Source: Amia ocellicauda
Lineage: Eukaryota; Chordata; Actinopteri; Amiiformes; Amiidae
Assembly: GCF_036373705.1 (NCBI RefSeq)
Contig: NC_089866.1
Coordinates: 19,809,501-19,873,500 of the forward strand
DNA: 64,000 nucleotides
Reading direction: 5' to 3'
This document shows, in pieces, positions 1 through 26,370 of this stretch. The notes below the pieces were generated by a model, which was given only the letters and a program-made list of their open reading frames with translations, was not told where the DNA came from and ran no database searches. The stretch's first letter is position 1; each line of letters starts with the position of its first letter. A program made the translations under genes and the position numbers.

Positions 1-1093
1 CTTTTTTTTCCTTTCCAAAATTACTTTCTGCATGGATTGATTTGTGGTATTCTCATAGTTTCATCTACCAAAAAAATAAATTACATGAAGCAGTTCTTTT
101 GGAATGTACTGTATTGGAACTGCAGTGTTTTTTTTAAGCATAGAATGGGATTAAATTTAACGAAGACTAACGGCAAATCTGAATCTTGGAAACGCTAAAT
201 GTGCTTTTGATGAAGACGTTTGTTCTCTGGGGGCCAAGTGAGGCTGCTTTTACATGCCTTACTGCAAATCAGTGTCATAAATTAACAAACTCCAGTGACA
301 CGGCCTAATGGCCAGGCTGGTCAACTCTGAGCTGCCCATCAGTTCACATTAACATTTACAATTAGTTTAAAAATTCACTCCCACGTCTAAACTAGCCTCT
401 CTGAAGTCATTTTCAGCTTGCAGCATTGTTCTCCTCTTAGCAAATCTCCCAGGCCTACCCTGCGGGTTGGACAAGCTGGCACACGTATGAAGAATGAAGC
501 AGTCCTGTTGTATTAAACGGGTAGAAAACACACCAAGGAATGTATTTCTTGAGGTTCAGGATGTTCCCACTCTCTCTCACACAAATTTCTAGGCTGCTTG
601 GAGGTATGGAGTGTGTGCTTTTCTGTGAAGCTGTAATTTCTTTTCCAATCATGCAGCATCTGTGAAATGAGCATCCATCTTCTTTGTCTCCGCATTTCAA
701 GAAAATCCCCTTCTTTTGAGGCAGGAAAAAACTAAACAATGTGTGCTAGAACAGTAATCCCACTGTGGACTAGGCAGACATCCAATAATTCTTGTATACC
801 TGCAAACGATTGAATCTCGTTTTCCATTGTCAGATATCTGTCGCTGAAGGTTGGTCCTAGCTGTACCACCACCTCTGATTTCTATTCCCGGTCTTGTATG
901 AGATGTAGCGCCTGGCTTTAAGGCATCTCTAGATCAACAGGTGTTCAGTGCATTTGTCTCCATTTTCGTTAATTTGTTCTTGTTTAAAAGGTTAAGTGTT
1001 TTACCTGGAAAATCCAGAGGACCAGAAGTTTGGGGTCTTTTTTTATTTATTTGTATTCTTAATTTTAATTGTACCTATATTTTTCCTCTTTAG
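1..1093 (+). other. LIMK2 intron, 3' part (no exon seen)
   Basis: This stretch is the end of the intron that precedes the first visible LIMK2 exon. It closes with a pyrimidine-rich tract and AG at 1092-1093. I found no coding exon, RNA gene or clear repeat in it. Short open frames here, including 455-739 on the minus strand, resemble no family I know. The 5' exons of LIMK2 lie to the left of the window. Confidence 0.7.
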
Positions 1094-13390
<12,297 letters not shown>

Positions 13391-14690
13391 CTGCTGCCTG
13401 GGGCTGCTGGGAGCGGCACGTCGATATGCACTACACTCTCTGGGATTCCACCGCTAAAACTGGACTCAACCCTTGTACTAATGGGATTACTCCTAGTGTA
13501 GATCCAGCTCTCTGTATTGTGTTAAAATATGCAACTCTGAGGGAAGGGAAGACTTTCAGAAATCCACCCTTAACAATCAGAAAAGTAGCATTTCAGAGCA
13601 CAGACGCCTTATGCAACATTCAGGCACCACATCAAAGTCTAACCTCTAAGGGCATAGGTTTAAATGAACAGAACACCACACTTCTCCTTGTTTTGGATGA
13701 TTAGCGCAATAATGATTTGCTGATAATGAATTCTCTCCTTCTTTGATACCCTTTAGTGTTTCTCTCTGTGCCTCAACTGGTTGGTTTCAGTGGGGCTTGC
13801 TGTGTACAAACTGTGTAGTTGAACACGGTGAGAGTCCTCCTCCGTGCTCGGACAATCTGGTAATGCTTAACTTGCAGAAAAGCCCTGAAGTGGGCGGAGC
13901 TTCTTGGGAGTGCTTGGAATCCTGAACTCGTTAAAGCCAGGGCGATTAGAACCCAACACTAAAGCTAGAGATAGTTGCCCTGGAAACACAAATCATTATC
14001 TGAAGAAAAAAATATAGGGAGACTTAACATGTTGGCTAGTGGCCTAGACAGAAACGCACATAATACCAAAATTGCTGGTACCACAGAACGTTCCTGATCT
14101 CTGTTTTGCTAATGCCTGCATTAGTTTTATCTGCTCATCTCGGATTAACCTGCCTGTTGTATTTTAAAAAAACAAACTAAAGTCAGTAAGTGTGACAGTT
14201 TCGGAGCAGGGTTACACGCCATAATGAATGTTAGGGGGACGAAAAAAGCTCCCCTTTAGTGGGCAGCCATGTCTTGTGAATAAGGAATAAAATGCATCCT
14301 ACTATAGTATGTATAATTTAAATCGCATGAACGTCCCTCATAAGAGACTTGTATAAAACTGGAGGATTTATTTTTGTTTAAAAAGCTGTCTGTAAAATAG
14401 AATTGAATTTCTTTATATACACAGTGTGTGTGTGATTGTGTGTAATATACATACATATATGTATGTAGACTGTGTATTTGTAATTTTGTTTTCTGGGGGT
14501 TCATTGTTTTCTATAACAAACACAAAATACAAACTTAGAATGTAGAATATGAAATGTATATAATGTGAAGAAGTTAGATTTTCTGTTTCTAAGGTACTGA
14601 CATGTAAAATAATAGTAACCACTACTATGTGTATAATTGTGTTGCCCACATTAAGAGAAAATGTGTACATGTAATAAAAGGTTGAAAGTG
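13391..14690 (+). other. LIMK2: LIMK2 3' UTR (probable)
   Basis: This is non-coding sequence directly after the LIMK2 stop codon. A canonical AATAAA at 14673-14678 is the best candidate poly(A) signal. Another AATAAA lies near 14285, and more lie downstream. A TGTG/ATAC-rich stretch sits near 14420-14465. The 3' end is inferred; no transcript evidence is available here. Confidence 0.5.
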
Positions 14691-17600
14691 GCTTGTTTAC
14701 ATGTTTTGATGTTGGTATTTGTTTAGGGTTGAGGTGAAGAAGTATAGTATAAATTGACGGCATTTAGAATTATGAAAGGAAGTGAAAATTCATCAAGGTT
14801 TCTCCAAAAGGAAATTATCGCCTTTTTGTGCAACTGAATATTATCCATGTGGCTTTTTTATGTTTCTCAATGTCTTTCATAAGCTTTCACGAGAAGCGTG
14901 GAAAATGCAGGAGCAAGAGATTTTTGAATGTGAAAATGACTGATTGCACAAATTCCCAGAGCACACTCTGACCGTTTGTGCTTTCCGAGTCTGACATTCT
15001 TCCTTCCCTTTATCATGAGGAATGTTTGAGTTTTAATTACTCCAGAGTGCTGGAATTCAGGACTCCCAATTAGAAGTCCGATCAGAGAGCTGACATTGTT
15101 TTGAAATGGTTTGTTTTAGTGGCTCACCACCAGGGGGAGCTAATATCACACAGATCAACTGCAGTGTCCTTTAAAGCCAGTGAACATTTTCAATGTTGTA
15201 TTAGAATTGGGGTAATCTTGCTTAGATACCCTTAACCTTAAAATTATAATATCTATGAATTACAGTGTAATAAAATAGGTGCACTGCAGCATGAAGATTA
15301 CAGAATTGTTGTGTTCGCCGATCTTTCTGCAGTGAAATGGGAAAATCCACAGAGCCGTGTTGTGAAGGAGTTGGTTTGTCTTGGATCAGTGCCCACTCGG
15401 GCACTTCTCAGAAATGCTACTGAAAGGGGAAGCTGAAGCCCATTTGTTGAATTGTGAAAAATAAAGTGGGGTGTGCATCTTGCATCTCCTGTCAACGGCT
15501 TTCTTACAAAATCCCCTGAAGTTATTCTCCGTGCTTCTAGTTTTTAAGATACTGAATGCTTTCTAAGAAACTGGAGACTTGCATGACCGTGACTCTGACC
15601 CAGGGAGGTAAATGCATTGTTCAGCCTGAACACAGCACCCCTCCTCACAGCCTAGCTTTTAAATTAAGGTTAACTGGCACTTACATTAAGTAATATCGTT
15701 CTAAAGCAGCCGTGGGGACGTTTTCAGTTTGGTGCAATTGTTACCCTTTTCTGTTTTGCTTGAAGGCAATTGCAGCCGGGATTGTTTCCTTTTAATTTAT
15801 GTAGGGGTTGGCATTCACTGCCATTTGCATTGTTATTTCTACAAGGTTTATGTAAAGCATTACTTACTTCAGGATGTGTACAAATGCATATGAGACATGG
15901 CCTTGATTTGGCACTGCAAATGGAATGAGAAATGATATACAGTAATTGTATGTAATGCTTGGAATATTTCTCCTGGACACTATTTTAGAAATAAGAGTTC
16001 ACAGTGCCTCACAAGACTGTTTTAAAAGCGCTCAGATCTATGTGAAGCTTTCATGGAGAGATTTTCTTCAGCCCTGTAAAAAAACAAGACTAAATGCACT
16101 TTTTGTTTTTTTGTAAATGCTTTTATTTTGTGTCCCAGCAGTACAAACTGCCAAATATACAAATGCAAAGTACTGAGGTAAATTTTAAACATTAAAAAAA
16201 TAAGCAACAGTACTCATATGTATGTGCATCATAAGAAATCAAAATATTTACAGACTGTTCCAAAGATGACAAACCGCTCCGATAAACGGTTTGCCAGCCC
16301 TTCAGTGTTCGGTTTCTTGGTTTTTCCCAACACAAAAATCATGAATGTGTCACAGTTGGTTTAAGAAGCAGTATTTTGTTAAGTTCACAGAAAAAAGCAG
16401 TCCTGTTCATGGAGGAGACAATCAATCAATGCATTGGGTTGCACGTTGTAATACATGTACACATAAAAAAAAAAAAAATCTTTGGATAATGAATAAAACT
16501 GATGAAAATGGTGCTTCCTGAAAATATTTGAAATCTTTTGGTCTGTTAACAATGGGAATATTGAAATAAGGACAGGAGTATTCCAGAGAGCATGGGTTGA
16601 AAATTAAAAATGCTTAACGTCGGTTTTAAAACCTGATCGAGTTCTCGCTTTGTACTGACTGAACAGATCTCGTTTTGCAGGAGGTAGGTCACTTGCCGTT
16701 ATACAGATTTTACCCCCAGCCCCCTTTCCATAATCCTTGTTTTTCCTGAGGTTCTCACATGTAATCTTATCATTCTAATTACATTTCCAGCTCCAGTGGA
16801 AATGAGCTCTAACTACATTATGCTTTCTACTTATTATAAAAGGCACAGTCTGGCTTGTTCCATGTTGTGTTCAGTTGTTCTCGAGCCCACTGTGCATGAG
16901 TGACCGATGGACTATTTTTTTCCTCATTGTATTGTTATATAAATGAAACAAGTTGCACTCCAATCCATTCTTCTGTGAACGAACAAATGCTTCTTATTAA
17001 TGGAGATAGCAGAGGAGACCTCTGTGCTTGATAAATTCTCACACTATAAAATAAGAAAAAATACATTTGATTAAGAATACTTAAAATCCAAGAACTGGGG
17101 AAATGTAGCATCAAATTTTATTTAATTTCTACTTTGAAATACTGCAATGTTTGTGGTCAATCCCTTAAAGGATTTTGCCATTTAAAGCATTTCTCCTCGG
17201 GACTGATTTTTGAAAGGCTGTTTAGTTTCATTTTTGAAACATCCCATTTTCCCCAACTTCCACAGCAGAAATCCAGTTCCTGTTTTTGCTTCTGTGCACC
17301 AGTTGGCAGTTTTTGTTTTTTTCTTTTATGTTTTGGAATTAAGTTTCCAAAGTACAAAATCTAAGAATGTTTTCATTGGGACAGCCTTAATAGCTTATTC
17401 AACAAAGTCACAAACAGCACCTCATGGGCGTCCTATACCAGCCCAACCCTCCTCTCGGTTTCTCACAGGACGGGAGCAACTCCCCCTCCAGTCGTGACAA
17501 CTGCCGCGTTCTAGATTACGGGAGAATTTCTACATTTCCCCTGGTTTGTGAACATGAAGAATTGCACCTGTCCTTTCTTCATTAACACAACAAAGAGTAG

Positions 17601-18041
17601 AACCATTAGGACAGATTTTTTTTTAAAAAGCAACTTTCCTTTACAGTCTACAAAAACCTTGATCTGACCATCTTTGCCATTGATTACAATATCATTTGCA
17701 AATATAAGAATCATAACTCTTCAGCCAGTGAATTAAAAAAATCATAGAACATCACCTTCTCTTTTACAAAATTAATGACTTGCACTAAATGTCTGGCATG
17801 CTTTTTTATACAACCCTACGCTGTGGGCTCCATCCCTGATGGTTCAATAGAAGAGGCTGTCGGTTTCCCCCCCCCACCACACAAAGTTGAACACACATCA
17901 ACTTTTAAAATAAAATTCAAACATTTTACATTGGAATTTTTTCTTCTAAGTATGGCTTTCAGTCTTAACCCACACAATCCAGGGCCTTTTTAAAGATTAA
18001 GAGTAAATTCCGAACTCTCACGTCCGGGTTATGCTGGCAAC
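14691..18041. other. Convergent intergenic region with probable PIK3IP1 3' UTR
   Basis: No coding exon was found. LIMK2 ends to the left and PIK3IP1 converges from the right. On the minus strand, AATAAA signals (TTTATT on plus) occur at 17117-17122 and 16132-16137, so much of 16.1-18.0 kb could be PIK3IP1 3' UTR. A poly(A) run lies at about 16467-16480. The small open frames here resemble nothing known. Confidence 0.5.
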
Positions 18042-21000
18042 TCAAGCCCCTGGCGTACCAGCCTGGCCCATGAGAGGGTCGCTGCCCTCAGTGATGTCCT
18101 CCACCGGGGTCTGGTTCGTGCTGATGACGATGGTGTTCTCGTCCATAATCTCGCAGGTGGGGTTGGTGAAGGCGGACAGCGGGAGGGTGATCCTCTGCAT
18201 CTCTCTCTCGTACACCCGCTGGTCGTGCTGTTTCTTCAGGTCCCGGCCCCTGGAAACACAGGAAATCACACTCACTGCCAATGGGTCCCCTTTGTCTTTC
18301 CTATTGACACATCTCTGGGCACAAACCCAGACCGCTATCTTCCACTGCCTGCCCCAGTAAGTATTATTCATCAAAGATCAGTTTATATTTACATTTGTTT
18401 AAAAATATATTTTTTCCATTGGATGTGTTCACTGCATGCGGACAAAGCATTCAGTTTTCATTTCTATTCCATTGATTACAGTCCCCTCTTCACATCCTTC
18501 AGAATCAAATAGAGCAGAAATCCACCTGATTACAGCAGGCAAACCTCTGTGATCTTCACTCGTGGCACCAAGTAAGCCTTTCCAACCTATAATTAGATGT
18601 GGGATTCATTGCTGACCTTTAAAATAAATGTAATGTTTTTAAACCCCAACAGAAATAGATTTGCACTTTGTTAATGTATGTATCTCAGTCCCTGCCATAA
18701 ATCTTGCCAGGTATCTAAAATAGATATAAAATGGAGCTGCTGGACGTGGCCCAAATGCCATACCTTGCCAATGGAGTTCCAGTGAATTTGAAATCGAATC
18801 TGGCTCTGGGAGAGGACCTTGCCATCTCCACAGTCCTGCCCTAGCACTTTTCTATACATTATGCAATTCTACGACACCAGATCTCCGCAGTGTTCTCTGC
18901 GTCCTGCCAGCAGGTCGATATCCCTGTTCCTGTGACACTCCCGCACACCGGAGGCGGTTCTCACAAAAAGCACTGCAGAGTCTCTGTCGAACAGCACAAC
19001 CCCGCTTAGTCCCTCTCATACCACACTGCCATTTATAGAAGCCCTGCTGATACCACAAAAAACGGGACAGATTAACACCAAGAGCCAGCCTCCGCAGGCA
19101 AATCGGAGAGAAGATGCCGAGCTAGCAGCTTTCCCAGTGTAACCGTCACGCCAACATGGCCAACTCAAAGACGTAAGCCACTTAATTATGTCATTATTGA
19201 GGCACAATGAGCCTTAATAGCACAAAGCTTCTAATCAGACTTTATATCTGCCACGCTTAGACATCCGTTCTTACTAGGGGCATCTGGTGCTTCCATCAAA
19301 GATATAAAAACATCTACAGGATTCGCCATACTGAGCCAAGCAGCCTTCCCTACTCGAGAGCCTATTTCCCCACAGAGACATCTATAACCTGAGGGGCCAG
19401 CTTTCCCTTTATAAACTGCAAAGCTGGCTCCAAAAATAACTGTGTACCACTGCATTTGGAAAAGCGTTTTAATGTTAAATAAAGCCATTTATTATAGTCT
19501 CATATCAGAAGGATTATCCATCTGACAGCAGCTCTGATTCCCTCTAATGTGCTGTGACTATGAGCCCACACTCCTATCAGCAGCTCGGTAGAGACGTCAA
19601 AACAAGTCAGTTCAAAGAAATTCATGAAACAAAGTGGCACGTACTCATTTGTGGTCATGTTTCATCGACTAAAAGAGAACAACCAGGTAGGTTTTTAGGA
19701 ATGAAAAACAGTTGGTTTTTCAAGGTCACCACCATTTCAACGTAACGTCACTGTCCCGCGATGAGGTTAGGACAGAGGAAGCCAAACTCTGCTGTGCACT
19801 GTCTTTATCACAATCTTACAGAAATGCTGCGACTTACCTCTTGTAGAAGTATCCCAGAGTGATTCCCACTCCCAGGACAATGATGACAGTCATCAGAAGG
19901 ATCGCCATCACATAGCCTGAAACGGAATGGACCGACACCATCAATCATTCACGCCTCCTTCACTAATTCGTGCCAAGCGAGACAATTGATCGACCGCATT
20001 AGAGGTACGGTGTATGGTGTATGATCTGATCCATACCCGGGGTGCCCAGGTCTTTCTTCAGCTTGGGCCGGGTGCGGACACGCTGGCTGATCCCGATGAC
20101 CGGCTGCACGGCGGCGCTCTCACTCTGCGCTGGCAGGGCCTCGGCCGGCTCGAAGATCTGCGTCTCGCCCGAGGTGGATGCCAGGGAACCCTCTGTCGCC
20201 GATGCCACGGGCGCCCGGTCTGCACGGGAACAACCACAACATCCGCGTCATAAAAGAGAATGCATTTCTACCTGTGCTGCTCATGGGGTGTTTGTTTTAA
20301 AAACCTATCGTGCATCAGCTGTCGGTTTAAAGTTGGCATAGTATGGACAAACGATATTGGGGGGAGGGGTGGGAAGACAGGGCATGACTGTGTAAGCTGT
20401 GCAGGCCTAGCCTTACTGTAACACAGACCCCCAGAGTTTAAGTCCCAGCCAAAACTATTTATCTCGTTAAAAGGTTTGATTTAATGGAGGGGAAAAAAAC
20501 AAAAAAAAACTGAACTGACTGTAGCACTGCGGTGTCAGGGGAAGGAAGCCGATTTAGGTTATTAAATACCTCAACATCTGCTTGCCTGCAGATGGAGGGG
20601 CCTACTCAACCCCCTCTCAAAAAAAAGTTGTTTACCAAGAGTGCCGGAGTTAAAGGGAATGAGATCATGCCTCTACATCAACCAATAGGGCGCCTGTCTC
20701 TGTGAGGAAATTAACCAACTGTAGCCAATGAGGCTGCAGAAAGGGTGTGGTTTCTACATACCCTGTGGCAGCTGCACTGCTAGTTATTCATGTTTTTGTT
20801 TCTGAAAGTACCGTGCTCTGTGGGCGTTTAAATGCGCACATCCTTTGTTGTTGTTTTACTGGTCTCTTCTACCTAACGTTTTAAAAGACAATGGCTGCTT
20901 TGGAAAGCCCTGCATGGGATATCCTCTGACTGAACGCCACACTAATCCCTAAAACATAAACCTTCTCTTTACAAGCAAAGCATCTTAAACCAATGTCAAA

Positions 21001-23525
21001 ATAAAGTGGGTCAAAGTAGAAGACTTTCTACAATTCATAAGCCCCCACACTGTGCAGTTTAGGTGCTCTCTATATGTAATTCGCAACTAGAATGCATATT
21101 ATAAAATAAATTAAACATTTTCATTTGCAGCCATTTTATTTAAAAATAAATGCTTTGGTCACTCTTCGATGTGTGACAATAAATGACCCTTTCTCTGAAC
21201 ACTACAAGGAATCTATAAAAAACAGGGGGGAATAGTGTATTTTGCATGCTTCTTCTGTGATTAACAGCTCATGTTTACCAATTACAGTTTTCCAAATGTG
21301 TTTCTTCTGGTCAGATCAATCAGGCTCATCTCTTGGTTTGTGTTACTGCGTTACTGCTCCGCTCTCCAGCTCGCACCACAGGCCTGTTTGTGAGCAGGTG
21401 GCGGCAGCTTTGCTACCAGGACCAGCTGTGTGGAGAGCGATGCTTTTGATGGCCATATCATGACCTGTCGTAACTAAGACGACAAACACCCAATCACTTG
21501 CATTGTAAGTTACAGTAGTGTTGGATGGTGACAAATAGCAAATATTTTCAGTGGCACGCATTGTGGGCAGGTAAGAACCTGAGGATGCTATTTATACTGG
21601 TGTCCATCTGCACAGACACTGTTTTTACTATTAGAGGGACACTTGTACATGTCACCCTTTGTCCAGATAATTGTGACTTTTACTGTGTATGCGTGGGTGT
21701 CTGTCAGTTATGAGAGAGAAGCTGGGACTACCTTCACAGACATCAATTACACAGTCTTGCCTCTGGAACCCGTCGTCTTTGCCAGTCACGTAGCACCAGG
21801 GCTTGGGTGAACTGTCCGGATTTCGGCAGTAGCTGTGGTCCCCCACGCCTGAGGCAGAGGGAAAGAAATCGATATGAATTCCCCCACTCGTGTTTCTGCT
21901 TCTGGTTCAGCCGTGAGCCATCAGCCCCTTTCATCAGACATTATCCTGAACGAATTAAGTGTTACTGTGAACAAGAAGAGGCTTATTCATTATTTACTCT
22001 TCGTGGCACAGTGAATAAACTGCACGGGGAATTGCACCTCAATCTATTATGAAGTCGGTCTCTAAAATAACAGCAAATAAAAGCCAGGTGCAAAACAATC
22101 CCAGGCTTCTCAGCACAATGAACGACAAATATAACCTGAAGAATGAATTTGCCATCCTGTTTTCTGTTGTTTTGTCACTCTGCCCAGATTTTTTCTTATC
22201 TCCTTCTAAATACAGAAGTAACTGAACTTGCTTTGACCAAAAACCTCCATCTAACATGCTCATCTCATCTCATTCGATTGTGAAACTCAGTCGTCCTTCT
22301 GTTCCTGACTCGTTGCAACTTGCTAGTTCATCTGCCACATTAAGACTTTGTAGCCATTGTTTTAATTTTTCGGTTTTCAAGAATTGTATTCCTTATGGGC
22401 ACCTATGCTGGCTACAGCGCTGTTGTGCACCCAATAAGAAAAGCTCCATCTTATAACGCAAACTCTCATCTGCTCCACTATCCATCCTAAAGCTTGTGCA
22501 AGTTGGGCTGCATGGCAGATAATCATGTCAGTGTCTGCAGAAAGTAATCGGCTGGACGATGATGACAAGATTGAAGCCTTGCGCACTGCTGGCATGGAGC
22601 AAAATAAGACTATCCTTGCGTTGACATTCAGTAAGACAGGTGCAGAGATCTTTTTCCACTGAACATGCTTAGTACAGTAACAGCCTTTAGTTACATCACT
22701 GTTACATTTCCGAGGGGCAGAATACTAACTAATGTCAAGATTATGGAGCTCAGATCTTAGCTCCAGGACTGAAAATATATATTACATATCCTCTTATTTA
22801 CTGTGGTAGCATGCACATATTCCTGAAGCCTCTCAGGTTACTTCATGGGTGTTTACAGACTTGGGAATAACCCAACCAAGCTCCTACTACTGGACAAACA
22901 TTTGATTTACTGGGTTTTGGAAAGCAGTTCAACATGGCAACAACCCATGCAGTCTCACCAGTCTCGCTATCTGGGAGCACCGTGGTGTTGTAGTCTCTCG
23001 TTGTGTTCATCCAGTTGAGACACTTCATTCCTGTGGCCGTGATCTGCTCGTCTCCTCTGTACTCAGCGCCATTAGACCTAAAACAGTCTGAGCAAGACAG
23101 CAAACGCGTGTTCACAAAGAGCGCGGCCATTGCCATGCAATTAAAACACAGTACTGATTTATTTTGTGTGTGTGATGCACCGTACATACACACCCATGCA
23201 TACATCATCACGCACATACACTTAATTTATATACATCTTGTGTGTTTACATATACACACGAGCATGTTTGCAATGCATGCGATTTATTTTATTTTGGTGA
23301 TGCAGTATTTACAAACGATGTACACTCCGTTGATGTCTTGCATTCAAAACATGGATGCATGTGCATGTGTTTCTATCTTTTTGTTTCTAGATGGCCACAT
23401 CTCCAGCAGCGCGAGACATCTCCCAGCCACAGACCCGGCACTTTCCGCTCGCGCTTACCTTCACTGCGTGATGCAGCCCCCGCACAGGAGACCAGCAGCA
23501 CCATCACAGGCGCGGAAAACAGCAT
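18042..23525 (-). CDS. PIK3IP1: Phosphoinositide-3-kinase-interacting protein 1 (6 exons)
   Basis: Type I membrane protein with an extracellular kringle domain; in mammals it binds the PI3K p110 catalytic subunit and lowers PI3K signalling. Exons from 5' to 3': 23525-23459, 23087-22959, 21848-21732, 20219-20037, 19916-19838, 18249-18042. They total 783 nt, giving 260 residues plus TGA, close to the mammalian length. Residues 1-18 form a hydrophobic signal peptide. The kringle runs from about Cys24 to 104 (KCLNW, HSYCRNPD, PWCYV). An acidic S/T-rich stalk contains the conserved PVIGISQRVR. One membrane span lies at about 168-188 (AILLMTVIIVLGVGITLGYF). The cytoplasmic tail keeps the conserved REMQRITLPLSAFTNPTCEI and ends PLMGQAGTPGA. 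The start is the only ATG placed before the signal peptide. It converges with LIMK2, as in human 22q12.2. Confidence 0.95.
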
Positions 23526-23539
23526 TGTGTCCGATGTGC

Positions 23540-23990
23540 GGCTTAAAAAAACAAGAATCAAAGAGAACGGTGTCTGTGCAGAAGAGCCTGTGCCGAGCCT
23601 GTGCGCACACTGCTGCTTCTCTCGCTGCCGTCCAGCCCTTGTTTTGGTGGGATCTTGGTAAACAGCCTCAGTTTTGCGGGAGGAGGAAACTCCCCTTTGC
23701 GCCGCGTCCTCCGGGTCCTAGAGGCGCCGCCCCCTCCCCGCCAGGCGAGCTGCACAACAGAGGGCCGTGTGACTGCAAACCAGCTGTTGCGCGAACCTGT
23801 GACCCTGTCGGCGGCTCGGCGCCTGCGTCGCGGTGATGTAGCGCAGGGTTCCGCCGTTCTGCGCAGGTCTGCGGAATCCCGCGGATCGCGTTGGTGGAGC
23901 GGCGCAGAACTGCGGCAGTGTGCGCAACACCAGCGCAACCATGCTTCCCCTCGTCTGGCCAATGTACGGGGCGAGGGGGTGGGGAGGGTT
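23540..23990. promoter_or_regulatory. CpG-rich region at the PIK3IP1 5' end
   Basis: The sequence upstream of the PIK3IP1 start is dense in CpG and GC compared with its AT-rich surroundings. It is therefore the likely promoter/5' UTR CpG island. The long plus-strand frame spanning 23003-23836 comes partly from this GC-rich composition and is not supported as a gene. Confidence 0.55.
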
Positions 23991-24012
23991 GTCAGTTGTG
24001 GCCACATGACCT

Positions 24013-24045
24013 ATTTTAATTTAATTTAATTTAATTTAATTTAAT
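24013..24045. repeat. (TTTAA)n pentanucleotide repeat
   Basis: About six to seven tandem TTTAA units lie just outside the CpG-rich block. Confidence 0.9.
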
Positions 24046-26098
24046 GTCTTTTTGTTTCTGTGGTGATTTTATTTATAATGCAATTAAAAACGCAGGACTA
24101 GGTTCAATTGAGTATTTAATGCATTAGAAATGACTGGCCTTTATAGTTGATTTGGAATACAAGACAAAAGTAATACAACATAATAAAAATGAAAGGCTCT
24201 GGGGAGTGCACACATAGGACTGTTGAGTATTGATATTTAGTATTTGGAACCTACAAGAATGGGGGATTTATGAACATTTTTATTTTAAGGGAACACTTGA
24301 CCACAATGTGATTTTTTTTTAGAGCATGTAAATGTTGGAACCGCTTCATCCGGGGTAGCTGTCTGACCCATCTCCAACAATTAGACGTTGGCAGAGAGAC
24401 GTGCAGCTGCTGTGCGTGTTAGTTAGCCTGAGCCAAAGAGCTGCACAATGACTGCACAATGAATGAGGCGTACATAACGAGATTAGCCAAGGTACACTTT
24501 ATCTGGAGCTGTGTTTACCCTGGGTTTGAACCTGACAGCGCATAATAATCATTATGTGTGCCGAGCCTTATTTAGCTGCTACAGCATAACAGCGCGACAC
24601 TAATTCAAACAAAAGCCAGGTTTGCCTTCTGTATCAAAAGCACATCCGTCCCTGTGCCTGCTTTTTGTTTTACAGGGGCTGGGTGTACAGTAAAGAGCGA
24701 CACATTCAGATTTCATTCTTGCTTCTCGCCCTTTCATCACAGTTTCACCGCAACCAGAGCAGAAAGTGGACAGAAAAGAAATAAACAGAAACAATTCAGA
24801 TATCCCTACATTTGGAACAAACAGGCCAGATAAAGATGTGAGGAAAGTTGTTTGATACTATTATTAAGGATATGTAGTCCTGAGCTGAACTCCCAGAATC
24901 CATTTCTCTTCCACGCAGAGCTTTCAAAAACATATTTAATCTCTAGGCCTTTGCAGTTTTATAGAGCATATTGTTCACATTGTCTTTATGCTAACAATGT
25001 TTTTATCCCCAACTCATCACTTCTGTATTTAAGATTGCTACCCAAATTCCCTCTTTTCATCTTGCAGTAGAAAACAAAATAATCAGGCCTGTGCAACTCT
25101 GATATCCACGTCTTTGAAGGTCACGGTCCTTTAAGTATCTTATTTAGTAATGTGCCAGAACTGAAGGTCTTCAGATGCTTCAGTTGCCTACATTGAAGTC
25201 TAGTTTGCAACATTAAGCAGTAAAATTGGGTTTGGAAAACATATACATAAGTATAGAAAGAACAACACATTTTTAAATATAATTTGATTTTTAGTAGAAC
25301 AAAAACTAAACAAAAGCATAATTACATGTTTTGGAAACTATCTGGGAATAGTGCAAAAGTGAAACATCCCAAATCTTATTTATTATTCTTATCAACAAAA
25401 TGAAAGTGAGATCAAACTTCATGTTTTTAACTGTTTTGTGTTATTTCTCACGGGGAAAAACCTGGGAAATGACAGCCAGTGGAAGGACAACCAGAACAGT
25501 TTCTTGAGTGCAGGGGTCCTGAGTTCATTCACCAGCAGCAGGAATTTATGTAGGAACTATACAGCGAGAGGAGGCACACACAGCTGAAACAAAAACTCGG
25601 ACTTAAAGCAGTAAAACTAACATTTCGTGTGCAATCTCATTTGAATGCTTCTTTGACCCCTATTGATACTTAGGCCTCTGTGACCTACATTCATTCATGT
25701 CTTTCAGCAGCTCAGTGGGGCAGCAGGACACTCTCAAAACAAAAGTCCATTATAAAATCTAAAGCAATTGTCCTAAAAATGTCTGCTGAGTGAAAGAAAC
25801 CCATACAGCGGTATGTGGTTAGTGATAAATATATATTTATATTTATATATATATACTTGAAACAATAACTGAGCTTATTTTACATTATTTTATTTTATTT
25901 TTTATCTGTGTTTAGAAAAACAATTCCAATGAAAATATATTTCATTCTTCTTATCATATGACCTGCATGTCAAGGTTATTTTTTGGCTTTTGTTCTTGAA
26001 AAATACTTCTTATTTCAGCTTGTCCTTTCGCTGGACTGAGTCTGGAGATTAATATGTAAGTAGGTTTTTGCTGCTTCTGATCAGGACAAAATCACACA

Positions 26099-26370
26099 AT
26101 CTACACAGTCAAAATCCCACAGGACTTATCCCATGGTCCTAAATAATGTTTTTGGACAAGATACCACAGGAAAACAAAACCAAATAGGGAAAAAATCCCA
26201 CAACATGTAATGACCACAAAATGATTACAACTCTTCTATTATTATACCTCACCTAGAGACGACCATTGGAAAAACAGAAGCTAACTTTGGGAAATGGGAA
26301 ATTTCCATAATTGTCCCTGTGGGATTGGGTCCAAGTAGATTATATACCATGGGATTTTGACACAGATTCC
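26099..26370. repeat. Imperfect terminal inverted repeat block (MITE-like candidate)
   Basis: GTCAAAATCCCAC at 26108-26120 is the inverted copy (12 of 13) of ATGGGATTTTGAC at 26349-26361. AATCT-type sequence lies outside both arms, and further TCCCAYRG-like units lie inside in both orientations. This resembles a small, decayed palindromic element of about 270 bp. Family and exact ends are unknown. Confidence 0.35.

Noticed and set aside
23003-23836. 277-codon plus-strand open frame
   Set aside because: It lies antisense across two PIK3IP1 exons and their intron plus the CpG-rich 5' region, has low-complexity Cys/His/Arg/Pro content and no recognisable domain. It is most likely a composition artefact.
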